From Deltaproteobacteria bacterium (GTDB lineage Bacteria > Desulfobacterota > Desulfobacteria > Desulfobacterales > SG8-13), in NCBI GenBank assembly GCA_030670715.1, contig DAOVBC010000003.1, forward strand, positions 1 through 22,533: a DNA stretch of 22,533 nt. The letters run 5' to 3'. Of this stretch, positions 14,138 through 22,212 are shown piece by piece (within the stretch, counting starts at the first letter, position 1; each line of letters begins with the position of its first letter). A program made the translations under genes and the position numbers. The notes under the pieces were generated by a model, which was not told the origin of the DNA, searched no databases, and saw only the letters and a list, made by a program, of their open reading frames with translations.

Positions 14138-16204
14138 TCATCTCCCGATTTTTTCGACCTTCACCTGAACCGCTTTCAGTGCGGGAAACCCGCTGATCGG
14201 GTCGTTGATGTCATCGTGGGTGAGAAAATTGACCCGCCAGTCCTCCCAGCCATGATAGATTTCGATCACGCCCGGACGAAGCTCCGATGGGTGTCGAACC
14301 TTTGCACGGATATCAAGCGAGCCGACTTCCGAAGTCACCCGGACCAGATCGTCGTTGCTAATACCCAGGTCGGCGGCATCCTGGGGGTGCATCTCAACCA
14401 CCGCTTGCGGGTGCACGTTGCGAAAGCGTGGAATATTCTGGTGCCGGGAGTGGTAAAAGAGAGATTTTCTCGCCCCGGTGGTCAGCACGAAAGGATATAA
14501 AGTGCTGGTTTGACATATATGATGGGGTGGAACATATTCGGGTATCTCGGACAAACCCAGGCTTTTTAAATAGGCGGAAGCAAACTCTATTTTTCCTGAT
14601 GGGGTCGGCAATTTTTTTTTCAAATGCTTTTTGTATCGAACCGCTTTGTAGACATAACCTTCCGGATGTCTTCTCAGCTTCTCAAGACTTATCCCTGTCG
14701 GTTCCAGGATCCAGCGGTTGACTTCTTCTTCGTTTTTCCATGGAAAATATTTTTCACCGAAACCGAGTCGATGCGCCAGGTCGTGCCATAAGGAATACTC
14801 GTCACGCACACCCGAAATTTCCAGAACCTTTTGGGTAAGATTCACCATCTGTCTTTTAGGGAAATAGTGAATTTCCGATCTCTCCAGAAACGTGGCGGCC
14901 GGTAGAACATAATGGGCCAGTTTGGCCGTCGGCGTCAAAAAAAAGTCGTTCACAACGAAAAGGTCGAGGGTCGACAGCGCTTTTTCAACCTTCCGTGTGT
15001 TGGGATTTGTCACTGCAGGATTGGCAGCCGTCAGGATAAGACCTTTCAATGGATACTCACCATTGCCGAGCATGTAATCCATGGCGGTCATCGAATGGCA
15101 TTCTTTGCGGATGTCATAAAGGGCGGGAAATTTGTCAGCCCCGATCGGTTTTTGATCTTCAAGCTGAATTTCGCCATAAAGGTTTAGTTGTCGCCCCCCC
15201 ATCTCTTCGGGCCAGAAAAGTCCGCAACTGATGTCTATGTTGCCGCACAGACACGCCAAAATGGCAAACGTCCGGACGCTGTTGACACCGTTATCATGAT
15301 GCTCCAGACCGGTCCCCGGAAAGATGCTGATATTGGGACGATTCTTTATGACCAATTGTGCAATATTTTCTACAACATGACTGTAAATTCCGCTTTGTTT
15401 TTCAACATATTCCGGTGTGAATTTGTTAGCATACGCGGCAATCTTATCAAATCCGATGGAATAGCGTTCAACCAGTTCGCTGTCATAATTTTTTGTTTCG
15501 ATCAAATACCGGATCAAACCCCACCCCAGAGCGCCGTCTGTACCGGGATAAGGCTGGGCGAAAATGTCGGCATAGCAGGCAACCGGATTAAGCCGCGGAT
15601 CGATGACCACAAGTTTTACACCTCGCTCCCTTCCATCTGCGAACTCCCGCATAAAAGGCGGGTGGCAGATCGGGGGATTGGTACCGAGGAGTATGATGAG
15701 GTCGGCATGTGAGAATTCCGGAAATGCATTCCAGAACCCGGTGACCAGACTGTGGCCCATGTACCGGCCATTGTAACATGCGGAATCGTTTGAGAAATAA
15801 TTGGGAGACCCAAAGGCCTGTATAAACCGCCTGGGGTATCCTTCCTGCTGATAAAATCCGACCCCCTCACCTTTCCAGACCCCAATGGATCTTGCACCGA
15901 ATTGGTCCTTGAGCCCAAGCATCTTTTCGGCGATTTCATCCAACGCCCGTTCCCAGGAAACATTACTGAAGGTGCCGTCCGGTTGTCTCTTGAGCGGTTT
16001 CAGGATGCGATGCGGATGATAAAACAGGTCTATGGCCGCACTTCCCCTCGGGCACATCCGCCCTTGATTGACCGGGTGACGATCAAAAGGGGTTATGTCG
16101 GTGATAACGCCGTCTTTTAAGTGCACGTTGATGGCACAGCGGGTATCACACATGCGGCACAGTGTCTGTACTATTCCGTTCTGTTTGATTGCCTTAATCT
16201 TCAT
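14138..16204 (-). CDS. Cytoplasmic molybdopterin oxidoreductase, DMSO-reductase superfamily
   Basis: The 688-residue catalytic subunit has an N-terminal [4Fe-4S] site, C16-x2-C19-x3-C23-x27-C51 (LCRMCDTRC and GRMCPRG), and a likely Mo/W ligand Cys143 in NDSACYNGRYMG. Cofactor-binding landmarks include LILLGTNPP, VVIDPRLNPVACYAD and the C-terminal dinucleotide domain from about 570 (TTGARKSLFYHSRHQNIP, VEMHPQDAADLGI). There is no Tat signal or membrane anchor, so it should act in the cytoplasm with the ferredoxin encoded just upstream, whose TGA overlaps this ATG. Formate dehydrogenases have Sec/Cys followed by His at the metal site; here Cys is followed by Tyr, which argues for another substrate. 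Alternatives are sulfur-compound reductase or a hydratase-type member; the substrate is unknown. Confidence 0.92.
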   Translation of the reverse strand: MKIKAIKQNGIVQTLCRMCDTRCAINVHLKDGVITDITPFDRHPVNQGRMCPRGSAAIDLFYHPHRILKPLKRQPDGTFSNVSWERALDEIAEKMLGLKDQFGARSIGVWKGEGVGFYQQEGYPRRFIQAFGSPNYFSNDSACYNGRYMGHSLVTGFWNAFPEFSHADLIILLGTNPPICHPPFMREFADGRERGVKLVVIDPRLNPVACYADIFAQPYPGTDGALGWGLIRYLIETKNYDSELVERYSIGFDKIAAYANKFTPEYVEKQSGIYSHVVENIAQLVIKNRPNISIFPGTGLEHHDNGVNSVRTFAILACLCGNIDISCGLFWPEEMGGRQLNLYGEIQLEDQKPIGADKFPALYDIRKECHSMTAMDYMLGNGEYPLKGLILTAANPAVTNPNTRKVEKALSTLDLFVVNDFFLTPTAKLAHYVLPAATFLERSEIHYFPKRQMVNLTQKVLEISGVRDEYSLWHDLAHRLGFGEKYFPWKNEEEVNRWILEPTGISLEKLRRHPEGYVYKAVRYKKHLKKKLPTPSGKIEFASAYLKSLGLSEIPEYVPPHHICQTSTLYPFVLTTGARKSLFYHSRHQNIPRFRNVHPQAVVEMHPQDAADLGISNDDLVRVTSEVGSLDIRAKVRHPSELRPGVIEIYHGWEDWRVNFLTHDDINDPISGFPALKAVQVKVEKIGR

Positions 16205-16692
16205 GACCGATGTGGCCCCTCATGCAAGGGAGAGGTTTTGGCGAATGTTTGGTCGACTTTCTTGCGTTTCATGTTAGCAAGATAGTTAATGTCGGCGTAA
16301 TGCAGGGCCCCGGCCATACAATTTTTCACGCACTTCGGATCTCCACCGCACAGGTCGCACTTGGCCGCTACATGCTGCAGATTTTCAAAATGCATGCATC
16401 CAAATGGACAGGCAAACACACACATTCTGCAGCCGACACAAAGCTTTTCATCCACGACTACGGCCCCTGTGTGCGGATCGCGCCGGATGGCATTGGCCGG
16501 GCAAATATTCAGGCAGGCCGCCACGTCGCATTGAAGGCAGGTCAGGGTAAAAATGGTGCGCTGATCCATGTCGATCTGAACCCAGATATTTGTATTTTCG
16601 CTTTTGAAACCGCCGGCTTCCTGAAATGAGCACACCCTCTCGCAGTTTCGACATGCCAGGCAGCGATTGTGTTCGACAAATACGACTTTCAC
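16201..16692 (-). CDS. Four-[4Fe-4S] ferredoxin, electron-transfer partner of the molybdoenzyme
   Basis: The 163-residue protein is of the HycB/DmsB/CooF type. Four cysteine groups are seen: CLACRNCERVC (about 11-21), CLQCDVAACLNICP (about 52-65), CVGCRMCVFACP (about 84-95) and CDLCGGDPKCVKNC (about 112-125), enough for four [4Fe-4S] clusters. It starts with GTG at 16692, preceded by GAGGAG at good spacing. The stop overlaps the oxidoreductase ATG (ATGA), so the two are translated together. The C-terminal 25 residues are basic with no membrane segment. It would carry electrons between the molybdenum subunit and a soluble acceptor. Confidence 0.93.
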   Translation of the reverse strand: MKVVFVEHNRCLACRNCERVCSFQEAGGFKSENTNIWVQIDMDQRTIFTLTCLQCDVAACLNICPANAIRRDPHTGAVVVDEKLCVGCRMCVFACPFGCMHFENLQHVAAKCDLCGGDPKCVKNCMAGALHYADINYLANMKRKKVDQTFAKTSPLHEGPHRS

Positions 16693-16895
16693 TTAGCATC
16701 TCCTCAATAGAAATTGGATTAAACTAGTAATTTAAGGCATAAAACCGTAGAAAGTGCAAGGCTAAAGGATGAGGATAACCCTCATTAACGAGCAGCGGTA
16801 TACTGTGCCCCCTGGAACAGACATATCAAGCTCCTGGACACGGACACGGCGGCCGGTGTCATCCCCTTTCCGGCACCGGTAGTGGAGAATATTGC

Positions 16896-16924
16896 TTGAC
16901 AAGGCTTAAGGTTGTTGATCTATT
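16896..16924 (+). promoter_or_regulatory. Candidate sigma-70 promoter for the ABC transporter operon
   Basis: TTGACA (16896-16901) is followed after exactly 17 bases by TCTATT (16919-16924), four of six consensus matches. The leader to the ATG at 16962 would be about 30 bases. The remaining intergenic DNA (16693-16895) separates two divergent operons and shows no other clear signal; GCGGCCGGTGTC and GGCACCGG around 16850-16880 can form an imperfect stem. Confidence 0.55.
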
Positions 16925-16961
16925 ACGAAAACTTTGTGAATTCATTTAAAAAAACTCAATC

Positions 16962-17783
16962 ATGGTTGAATCAAGACACTCAATATCCAGAGGTCTCTGG
17001 CGCAAGATTCACAAATCCCCTCTGTTTGATATTACTCAGTTTGTCCTGCTCATTGTGCTGATCCTCTGGTTTTTTGCCCGCAGTACCGAACAGCTTGGTT
17101 ACAACTGGCAGTGGTATCAAGTCCCCCGCTACATTTTTCAAATGACCGAAGACGGAATTCAATTCGGTCCGCTGTGGGAAGGCCTGATGATCACCTTTCG
17201 CATCTCGGCTATCAGTTTGGTCCTGTCTCTGGTCATCGGGCTGACGACCGCCCTTTTAAGGCTGTCGCACTCCTTTGTGGCAAAAACCATCGCGCGTGTC
17301 TACCTGGAGTTGATCCGCAACACGCCGCTCCTCATCCAGCTTTTTTTCATTTATTTTGTTCTCGGACCGGTGCTGGGACTCAGCCGCTTTCCATCCGCCG
17401 TGCTGGCCCTGAGCTTATTCGAAGGTGCTTATGCTTCCGAAATTTTTCGCGCCGGGATTGTCTCCATTCGAAGGGGACAGTGGGAGGCGGCTTACAGCCT
17501 TGGACTGAGCCTGTTCGATACCTACAAAGACATCGTCCTGCCCCAGGCAATTCGCCGCATTCTGCCGCCACTCACCAGTCAGGCCATTTCCCTGATCAAG
17601 GATTCGGCTCTGGTAAGCACCATTGCCATCTATGATCTAACCATGCAGGCCCAGGCGGTAATTGCGGAAACCTTTCTCACTTTCGAATTATGGTTTACGG
17701 TGGCAGGAATGTATCTGATCGTCACCGCGACTTTGTCAATCATTGTCAATATCATGGAAAACCGTTTCAAGATGGTCACCTAG
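16962..17783 (+). CDS. Amino-acid-type ABC transporter permease (first)
   Basis: The 273-residue inner-membrane protein belongs to the HisM/GlnP group of polar amino acid importers. An N-terminal transmembrane helix (about 23-42, FVLLIVLILWFFA) precedes the binding-protein-dependent permease domain from about 70, which carries the coupling EAA-type motif GIVSIRRGQWEAAYSLGLS (about 167-185) that contacts the ATPase. LIRNTPLLIQLFFIYF is a signature of the group. The ribosome site is weak. The stop TAG at 17781-17783 uses the first two bases of the palindromic element that follows, so the exact C terminus may have been set by its insertion; the domain itself is complete. It probably pairs with the second permease (19776-20681). 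Confidence 0.92.
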   Translation: MVESRHSISRGLWRKIHKSPLFDITQFVLLIVLILWFFARSTEQLGYNWQWYQVPRYIFQMTEDGIQFGPLWEGLMITFRISAISLVLSLVIGLTTALLRLSHSFVAKTIARVYLELIRNTPLLIQLFFIYFVLGPVLGLSRFPSAVLALSLFEGAYASEIFRAGIVSIRRGQWEAAYSLGLSLFDTYKDIVLPQAIRRILPPLTSQAISLIKDSALVSTIAIYDLTMQAQAVIAETFLTFELWFTVAGMYLIVTATLSIIVNIMENRFKMVT

Positions 17784-18033
17784 TGTACTGTCCCAGGAAT
17801 AAGTTTAATAAATGGTCGGTCATAAAATTTTCTGAGAGGCGTTATGATTCCTGATGGCGGTGTGTGGCCGGATATTTGAAATCGTAAGCCGGCGGTGCAA
17901 TGACAATCAGCTTGTTGTGACGATTCCAAATATCGGGCCACGATCCATTCAGAGGCTATGCATCAACATAACGCCTCTCAGAAAATCCCATGACCTGAGG
18001 CAATTTCATAAGTTATTTCTGGGACACGACACT
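17782..18033. repeat. MITE-like long imperfect palindrome between permease and ATPase genes
   Basis: This 252-base element is almost entirely self-complementary. Outer ends: AGTGTACTGTCCCAG (17782-17796) against CTGGGACACGACACT (18019-18033). Next, a 29-base arm at 17818-17846 (contains TTTTCTGAGAGGCGTTATG) pairs with 17967-17995 with three mismatches. Inside, GGCCGGATATTTGAAATCGT (17866-17885) pairs with 17920-17939 with two mismatches. It encodes no protein of its own, and no clear target duplication was seen. The size and long terminal inverted repeats fit a non-autonomous transposable element. It splits an ABC operon, and the ATPase ribosome site lies just beyond its right end. Confidence 0.85.
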
Positions 18034-18054
18034 GATATTGAGGAGCTTTTTTAT

Positions 18055-18807
18055 ATGGCTTTTAAGGATGAAGGGGATAACATCATCGTTGTCGATAATA
18101 TCAGCAAGACTTTTCCCGGGGGCGTGAAGGCCCTGGTGGATTTTTCCACTAAAATCCATCGCGGCGAGGTGGTGGTCATCATCGGGCCGTCCGGGTCCGG
18201 GAAATCTACTTTTCTGCGCTGTTTGAACGGCCTGGAAGAAATAGACAGCGGCACCATCGAGATTGACGGCATTCCCCTGGATGACAACAAAAATAACCGG
18301 CTGGAAATCCGCAAGGAAGTGGGTATGGTGTTTCAGCTGTTCAATCTGTTTCCGCACCTGACCGTGCTCGAAAACATCAACCTGGCCTTGCGGCGGGTTC
18401 GAAAAAAATCCAAAGAAGAAGCCATCCGCACCTCGATGAACCTCCTGGAAAAAGTCGGCATTGCAGAAAAAGTCGACAACTATCCCAGTCAGCTTTCCGG
18501 GGGCCAGCAGCAGCGCGTTGCGATAGCCCGGGCTCTGGCCATGATGCCCAAGATAATGCTGTTCGATGAGGCGACCAGTGCATTGGATCCTGAGATGATC
18601 GGAGAAGTGCTGGACGTTATGAAAAAGCTGGCCCGCGAAGGGATGACCATGGTCTGTGTGACCCATGAAATGGGATTTGCTCGTGAGGTCAGCGACCGGG
18701 TCATTTTTATGGAAGCCGGCCGCATCGTTGAGGTGGGAACGGCCAAGCACTTTTTCACAGACCCCAACGAGGAAAGGACCAAACTCTTCCTTAGCCAGAT
18801 ATTGTAA
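18055..18807 (+). CDS. Amino-acid-type ABC transporter ATPase
   Basis: From ATG 18055, preceded by GAGGAG, the protein is 250 residues, normal for GlnQ/HisP-type ATPases. Walker A is GPSGSGKST (about 43-51), the signature LSGGQQQRVAIARAL (about 147-161), Walker B IMLFDEATSALDPE (about 167-180) and the switch His in VCVTHEMGFA (about 201-210). The open frame extends 67 codons further upstream through the palindromic element, but those residues resemble nothing and lack the family N terminus, so they are excluded. It powers the importer formed by the two permeases. Confidence 0.95.
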   Translation: MAFKDEGDNIIVVDNISKTFPGGVKALVDFSTKIHRGEVVVIIGPSGSGKSTFLRCLNGLEEIDSGTIEIDGIPLDDNKNNRLEIRKEVGMVFQLFNLFPHLTVLENINLALRRVRKKSKEEAIRTSMNLLEKVGIAEKVDNYPSQLSGGQQQRVAIARALAMMPKIMLFDEATSALDPEMIGEVLDVMKKLAREGMTMVCVTHEMGFAREVSDRVIFMEAGRIVEVGTAKHFFTDPNEERTKLFLSQIL

Positions 18808-18859
18808 GGCAACCACAGGAGAAAACATAAAACCCAAAACTCTCATCAAGGAGGCAATT

Positions 18860-19693
18860 ATGATGAAATGGCGAAAATGGTTCGTTGGTTTTCTGGTACT
18901 CGGTCTCTTATTAAGCCTGCCCGGATTTACTTTGGCGGGAAAAATACAGCAGCAGCTGACCAAGGAGAGCACCCTGGAGCAGATCCTGAAGCGGGGTGTC
19001 ATGCGCGTCGGTATGGACACTTTCGTTCCCTGGGCCATGAAAGATAAAACCGGCAAGTTCGTCGGTTTTGAGATCGATGTGGCCAAACAGCTAGCCGAGG
19101 ATATGGGGGTTAAGGTGGAATTCGTGCCCACCAAATGGGCCGGTATCATACCTGCGCTTCTAACGGGCAAGTACGACGTAATTATCGGCGGCATGGGGAT
19201 CCGGACCAAGCGCGCCCTGAAGGTCAACTTCACCACCCCCTACGACTACTCCGGCATGTCCATGGTAGCCCACAAAAAACTGTCTGCCGGTTTTGACTCT
19301 CTTGAGGATTTTAACCAGCCGAACGTTCAACTCGCCTGCCGGCTGGGAACCACAGCCGTGATGGCCGCCAAAAAATATATGCCCAAGGCCAAGCTGCGCC
19401 TGTTTGAAGATCAAGCCCAAGCTTACCAGGAACTTCGCAACGGCAGCGTGCATGCCGTGGTGGGATCGTCGCCCCGTCCGGCGTTCGAATCGGTGAAATA
19501 TTCCGAGATCCTGTTCATGCCGCTCAAGGGTAATTTCACAAAAGAACCCATCGCGTTTGCCCTACGCAAGGGTGATTTCGACACGCATGTCTTTTTCAAT
19601 AGCTGGATCACCAATATGCGCGACACAGGCTGGCTGCAGGAAAGACACCGGTACTGGTTCGAAACCCGCGACTGGGCCGGCCTGGTGGAATAA
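18860..19693 (+). CDS. Periplasmic solute-binding protein of the amino-acid ABC importer
   Basis: The protein is 277 residues from ATG 18860, five bases after AAGGAGG; a second ATG directly follows at 18863. Residues 1-26 are a signal peptide (basic start, hydrophobic core FLVLGLLLSLPGFTLA). The mature part is a type-II periplasmic binding protein of the amino acid group (SBP_bac_3): VMRVGMDTFVPWAM, GKFVGFEIDVAKQLAEDMGV, YDVIIGGMGIRTKRA with the ligand-carboxylate Arg region, and NFTTPYDYSGMSMV. Such receptors bind amino acids, opines or related small molecules. The exact ligand cannot be assigned. The open frame upstream of 18860 overlaps the ATPase gene and is not coding. Confidence 0.94.
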   Translation: MMKWRKWFVGFLVLGLLLSLPGFTLAGKIQQQLTKESTLEQILKRGVMRVGMDTFVPWAMKDKTGKFVGFEIDVAKQLAEDMGVKVEFVPTKWAGIIPALLTGKYDVIIGGMGIRTKRALKVNFTTPYDYSGMSMVAHKKLSAGFDSLEDFNQPNVQLACRLGTTAVMAAKKYMPKAKLRLFEDQAQAYQELRNGSVHAVVGSSPRPAFESVKYSEILFMPLKGNFTKEPIAFALRKGDFDTHVFFNSWITNMRDTGWLQERHRYWFETRDWAGLVE

Positions 19694-19732
19694 CCGCAAT
19701 GATTAATAGATTCTAACTTCTTTAACCATTCA

Positions 19733-19770
19733 GGGGCCGGCAGCCGACACGACCCTTTACTGCCGGCCCC
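19733..19770 (+). terminator. GC-rich hairpin between binding protein and second permease (attenuator-like)
   Basis: GGGGCCGGCAG (19733-19743) and CTGCCGGCCCC (19760-19770) form a perfect 11-bp stem with a 16-base loop. Only a short TTTT follows a few bases later, so it is a weak terminator at most. In ABC operons such stems after the receptor gene often protect or partly terminate the message so that receptor exceeds permease; that role is inferred. It ends six bases before the next ATG and could also limit ribosome access. Confidence 0.7.
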
Positions 19771-19775
19771 CGAAA

Positions 19776-20681
19776 ATGTTTTCAAAGGGTGTTTGCGTGC
19801 TTCAGAAAAAAAGCCGGTTCACACTGCTGGATATTGTAATCGTCGTGTTATTACTCGGCCTGGCAGCCTACATCGCCTACCGGCTGACGATGAAACTCAA
19901 TTATAAGTGGAACTGGCGGATCATTCCCCAGTATCTCTATTTTTTCGATGAGGAAAAAGGCCGCTGGACGGCCAATGTGTTGATGCAGGGTCTGTATACC
20001 ACCATCCGCTTGAGCGTCTGGGCCACCTTTCTGGCCACGATTTTCGGTACCATTGCCGGTGTGATGCGCACCACTCCCAGGCTGTTCAATCGGCTCGTGG
20101 GCCGCACCTACGTGGAGTTGATCCGCAATGTTCCGCCACTGGTGCTGATCTTTATCTTTTACTTTTTTGTCAGCGATCAAATCATGCCGCTTCTGGGAGT
20201 GGACGAATTCATTCGCGCGCAATCCGAAACAACCCGCCACATGGTTGGCTTTTTTTTCGCCACCCCCGCCATGTTGACCGCTTTTCTTTCCGGGGTCATC
20301 ACCGTTGCTTTGTTTCAGGGCGCCTACATAACCGAAATCATTCGGGCCGGAATACAGTCCATCAACAGGGGGCAGTGGGAAGCTGGGTACACACTGGGAT
20401 TGTCCTGGGGGCAGCAGATGCGCGATGTAATTATGCCCCAGGCCATCAAGCGGGTTCTTCCGCCCTTGGCAAACGAGTTAATCAATACGCTCAAATATTC
20501 GGCCATCGTATCGGTCATTTCCATTCAGGAGCTTACCTATCAGGGGATGCAAGTGATGGCCGCCACCCAGGTAACCATCGAAGTATGGCTCACTATCACT
20601 GCGATGTACCTGGTATTGTGTCTGGCCCTTTCCCTTGGTGTTCAGTGGCTGGAACGCCGTCTGGCCCGCAGCGAAACCTGA
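19776..20681 (+). CDS. Amino-acid-type ABC transporter permease (second)
   Basis: The 301-residue permease has an N-terminal helix (about 15-35), then LNYKWNWRIIPQYLYFF, parallel to GYNWQWYQVPRYIF in the first permease, and the transport domain from about 68 with LIRNVPPLVLIFIFYFF and the EAA-type motif GIQSINRGQWEAGYTLGLS. It carries about 30 more residues than the first permease, in the loop after the third helix. The two should form a heterodimer. The ATG at 19776 lacks a ribosome site; a GTG at 19797, preceded by AAAGGGTG, may be the true start and would shorten it by seven residues. Confidence 0.92.
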   Translation: MFSKGVCVLQKKSRFTLLDIVIVVLLLGLAAYIAYRLTMKLNYKWNWRIIPQYLYFFDEEKGRWTANVLMQGLYTTIRLSVWATFLATIFGTIAGVMRTTPRLFNRLVGRTYVELIRNVPPLVLIFIFYFFVSDQIMPLLGVDEFIRAQSETTRHMVGFFFATPAMLTAFLSGVITVALFQGAYITEIIRAGIQSINRGQWEAGYTLGLSWGQQMRDVIMPQAIKRVLPPLANELINTLKYSAIVSVISIQELTYQGMQVMAATQVTIEVWLTITAMYLVLCLALSLGVQWLERRLARSET

Positions 20682-20764
20682 ACCGGATATTTCATAAATA
20701 AGGCCAATTTCATACAGGTTTTGAATTAAAGTGTTACATCGGTAATGCCCTGGAGATACGAAAT

Positions 20765-22006
20765 ATGGCTGACGAGACGGTGACGGTTATAAAAGCAAAG
20801 CACCTTGTGAATGTCGACGACGGGACAGTTGTTTGCGATCCATTCGTCGTCATCAAGGGGTCCCGCATCAGTTCCTGGGGACAGCCGAACAGCACGCCGC
20901 CCCCCGAGCGTAGAGCTGTGCTGTTGGATCTGGCGGAACGGAGCCTTCTGCCGGGGCTCATCAACAGCCATGTCCACCTGTGTCTGCTTTCAGAGGGCAA
21001 ACCCTTTTATCATCAACAGTCCAAAGAAATGGCGTTGCTCACCGCAGTGCGCAACATGCGGCGCGAATTGAACAGCGGTGTCACCACTGTACGCGACTGC
21101 GGTGATCAGCACGGCGCACTTTTCGCATTGCGACAGGCACTTGAAAAAGAAATACTGAGCGGTCCGCGGTTGATTCTCTGCGGTCCGCCGCTCACCATGA
21201 CCGGAGGCCATGCCTATTTTCTGGGCGGCGTCGCCGACGGTCCGGCAGGTATTACCCGGGCGGTGCGCCGGCACATTTCCAGGGGAGCTGATTTTATCAA
21301 GATGATCGCCACCGGAGGAGGTACACCCGGGACTTTCCCGGCCCTGGCCTCCTATTCACGTCAAGAGATTGCAGCCGCCGTAAAGACGTCTCATAAACTC
21401 GGCAAATCGGTGGCCGCTCATTGTCGCGGCATTCCCGGCATCGAGAACTGCGTCGCGGCCGGTGTGGATCAAATCGAACACGCCTGTTTCGAGCTGCCGG
21501 ATGGAAGCCTACGTTTCAGTATGCAGTTGGCGGATCGGATGGCGGCAGCCGGAATCTGCGTAACCCCCACAATCCAGCTGTACCGTGATGTTCAGGCGCA
21601 CCTGGCACGCAAACAGAAAAATGATACGCTCACCCACGACGAGTCACGGCGTCTGAAACTGCTGCCGCAGGTCGTGGAAGAGAAATTTAGAGCACTGCAG
21701 GGTTTCTTGACCGCGGGCGTCAAATGCGTTGCCGGCAACGACGCCGGGCTTCCGCAAACAGGCTTCGGAGAACTGTGGCGTGAACTGGCAGCCATGGTAG
21801 AAGGAGGGATGTCCCCCGTTCAGGCCATTGCGGCCGCCACATGCAGCGCCGCACAATCCCTGAATATGAGCGATACGATCGGTTCCATCCAGCCCGGAAA
21901 ACAGGCCGATCTTTTCGCAGTGGACGGTGATCCGACCCGGGATATCAGCGCTCTTTCCCGCGTCCGCATGGTCATGCAGGCCGGCCGCATCGTATTTCAA
22001 AATTGA
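20765..22006 (+). CDS. Metal-dependent amidohydrolase (imidazolonepropionase/Xaa-Arg dipeptidase-like)
   Basis: The 413-residue hydrolase has the amidohydrolase beta-barrel ligands in order: HVH in LINSHVHL (about 69-71), the carbamylated-Lys position in DFIKMIATGGG (about 179), His in AAHCRG (about 218), His in IEHACF (about 239), and the catalytic Asp in AGNDAG (about 325). The outer beta-sandwich is visible at both ends (residues 1-60, and QPGKQADLFAVDGDP near 380). Cytosolic members of this subgroup cleave N-acyl or dipeptide bonds next to Arg or Lys, or cyclic imides; the actual substrate is not determinable. ATG follows TGGAGATACGAAAT. It is 83 bases after the second permease on the same strand, so it likely acts on the imported compound. 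Confidence 0.9.
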   Translation: MADETVTVIKAKHLVNVDDGTVVCDPFVVIKGSRISSWGQPNSTPPPERRAVLLDLAERSLLPGLINSHVHLCLLSEGKPFYHQQSKEMALLTAVRNMRRELNSGVTTVRDCGDQHGALFALRQALEKEILSGPRLILCGPPLTMTGGHAYFLGGVADGPAGITRAVRRHISRGADFIKMIATGGGTPGTFPALASYSRQEIAAAVKTSHKLGKSVAAHCRGIPGIENCVAAGVDQIEHACFELPDGSLRFSMQLADRMAAAGICVTPTIQLYRDVQAHLARKQKNDTLTHDESRRLKLLPQVVEEKFRALQGFLTAGVKCVAGNDAGLPQTGFGELWRELAAMVEGGMSPVQAIAAATCSAAQSLNMSDTIGSIQPGKQADLFAVDGDPTRDISALSRVRMVMQAGRIVFQN

Positions 22007-22033
22007 TACCCTGAGCGGTGGAAATCAGTACTA

Positions 22034-22192
22034 AGGGCTCACTCAAAAATAACTTCACATTTTAGACGTCGATGCATCCCGACTGGCTGCGTTGCGAAAA
22101 CTCGCAATATGCTGGATATTTCTACGTTTTCACACCTTGCCAGCCGGACCCCTCAACGCCTAAAATTGCGAACTTATTTCTTCGTGAACCCT
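22034..22192. repeat. Second MITE-like imperfect palindrome, AGGGTTCAC-ended
   Basis: Left end AGGGCTCACTCAAAAATAAC (22034 on) matches the complement of the right end, AGGGTTCACGAAGAAATAAG (22192 back), and the match continues through TTTTAGACG / TTTTAGGCG, CTGGC and GAAAAC toward the centre near 22113. No open frame fits it. It is unrelated in sequence to the element at 17782-18033. It fills the gap between the amidohydrolase and URO-D-like genes and is a probable dispersed non-autonomous element. Confidence 0.78.
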
Positions 22193-22212
22193 AAGTAAAG
22201 GAGATCCCTCTT

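Noticed and set aside
17854..18054. N-terminal extension of the ABC ATPase
   Set aside because: These 67 codons run through the palindromic element; the GAGGAG-backed ATG at 18055 gives a standard ATPase length.
18665..18859. N-terminal extension of the solute-binding protein
   Set aside because: It overlaps the ATPase gene; AAGGAGG and a proper signal peptide mark the start at 18860.
18013..19236. Long leftward open frame of 407 codons
   Set aside because: It lies antisense across the ATPase and binding-protein genes, both clearly real, and its translation resembles no protein family.
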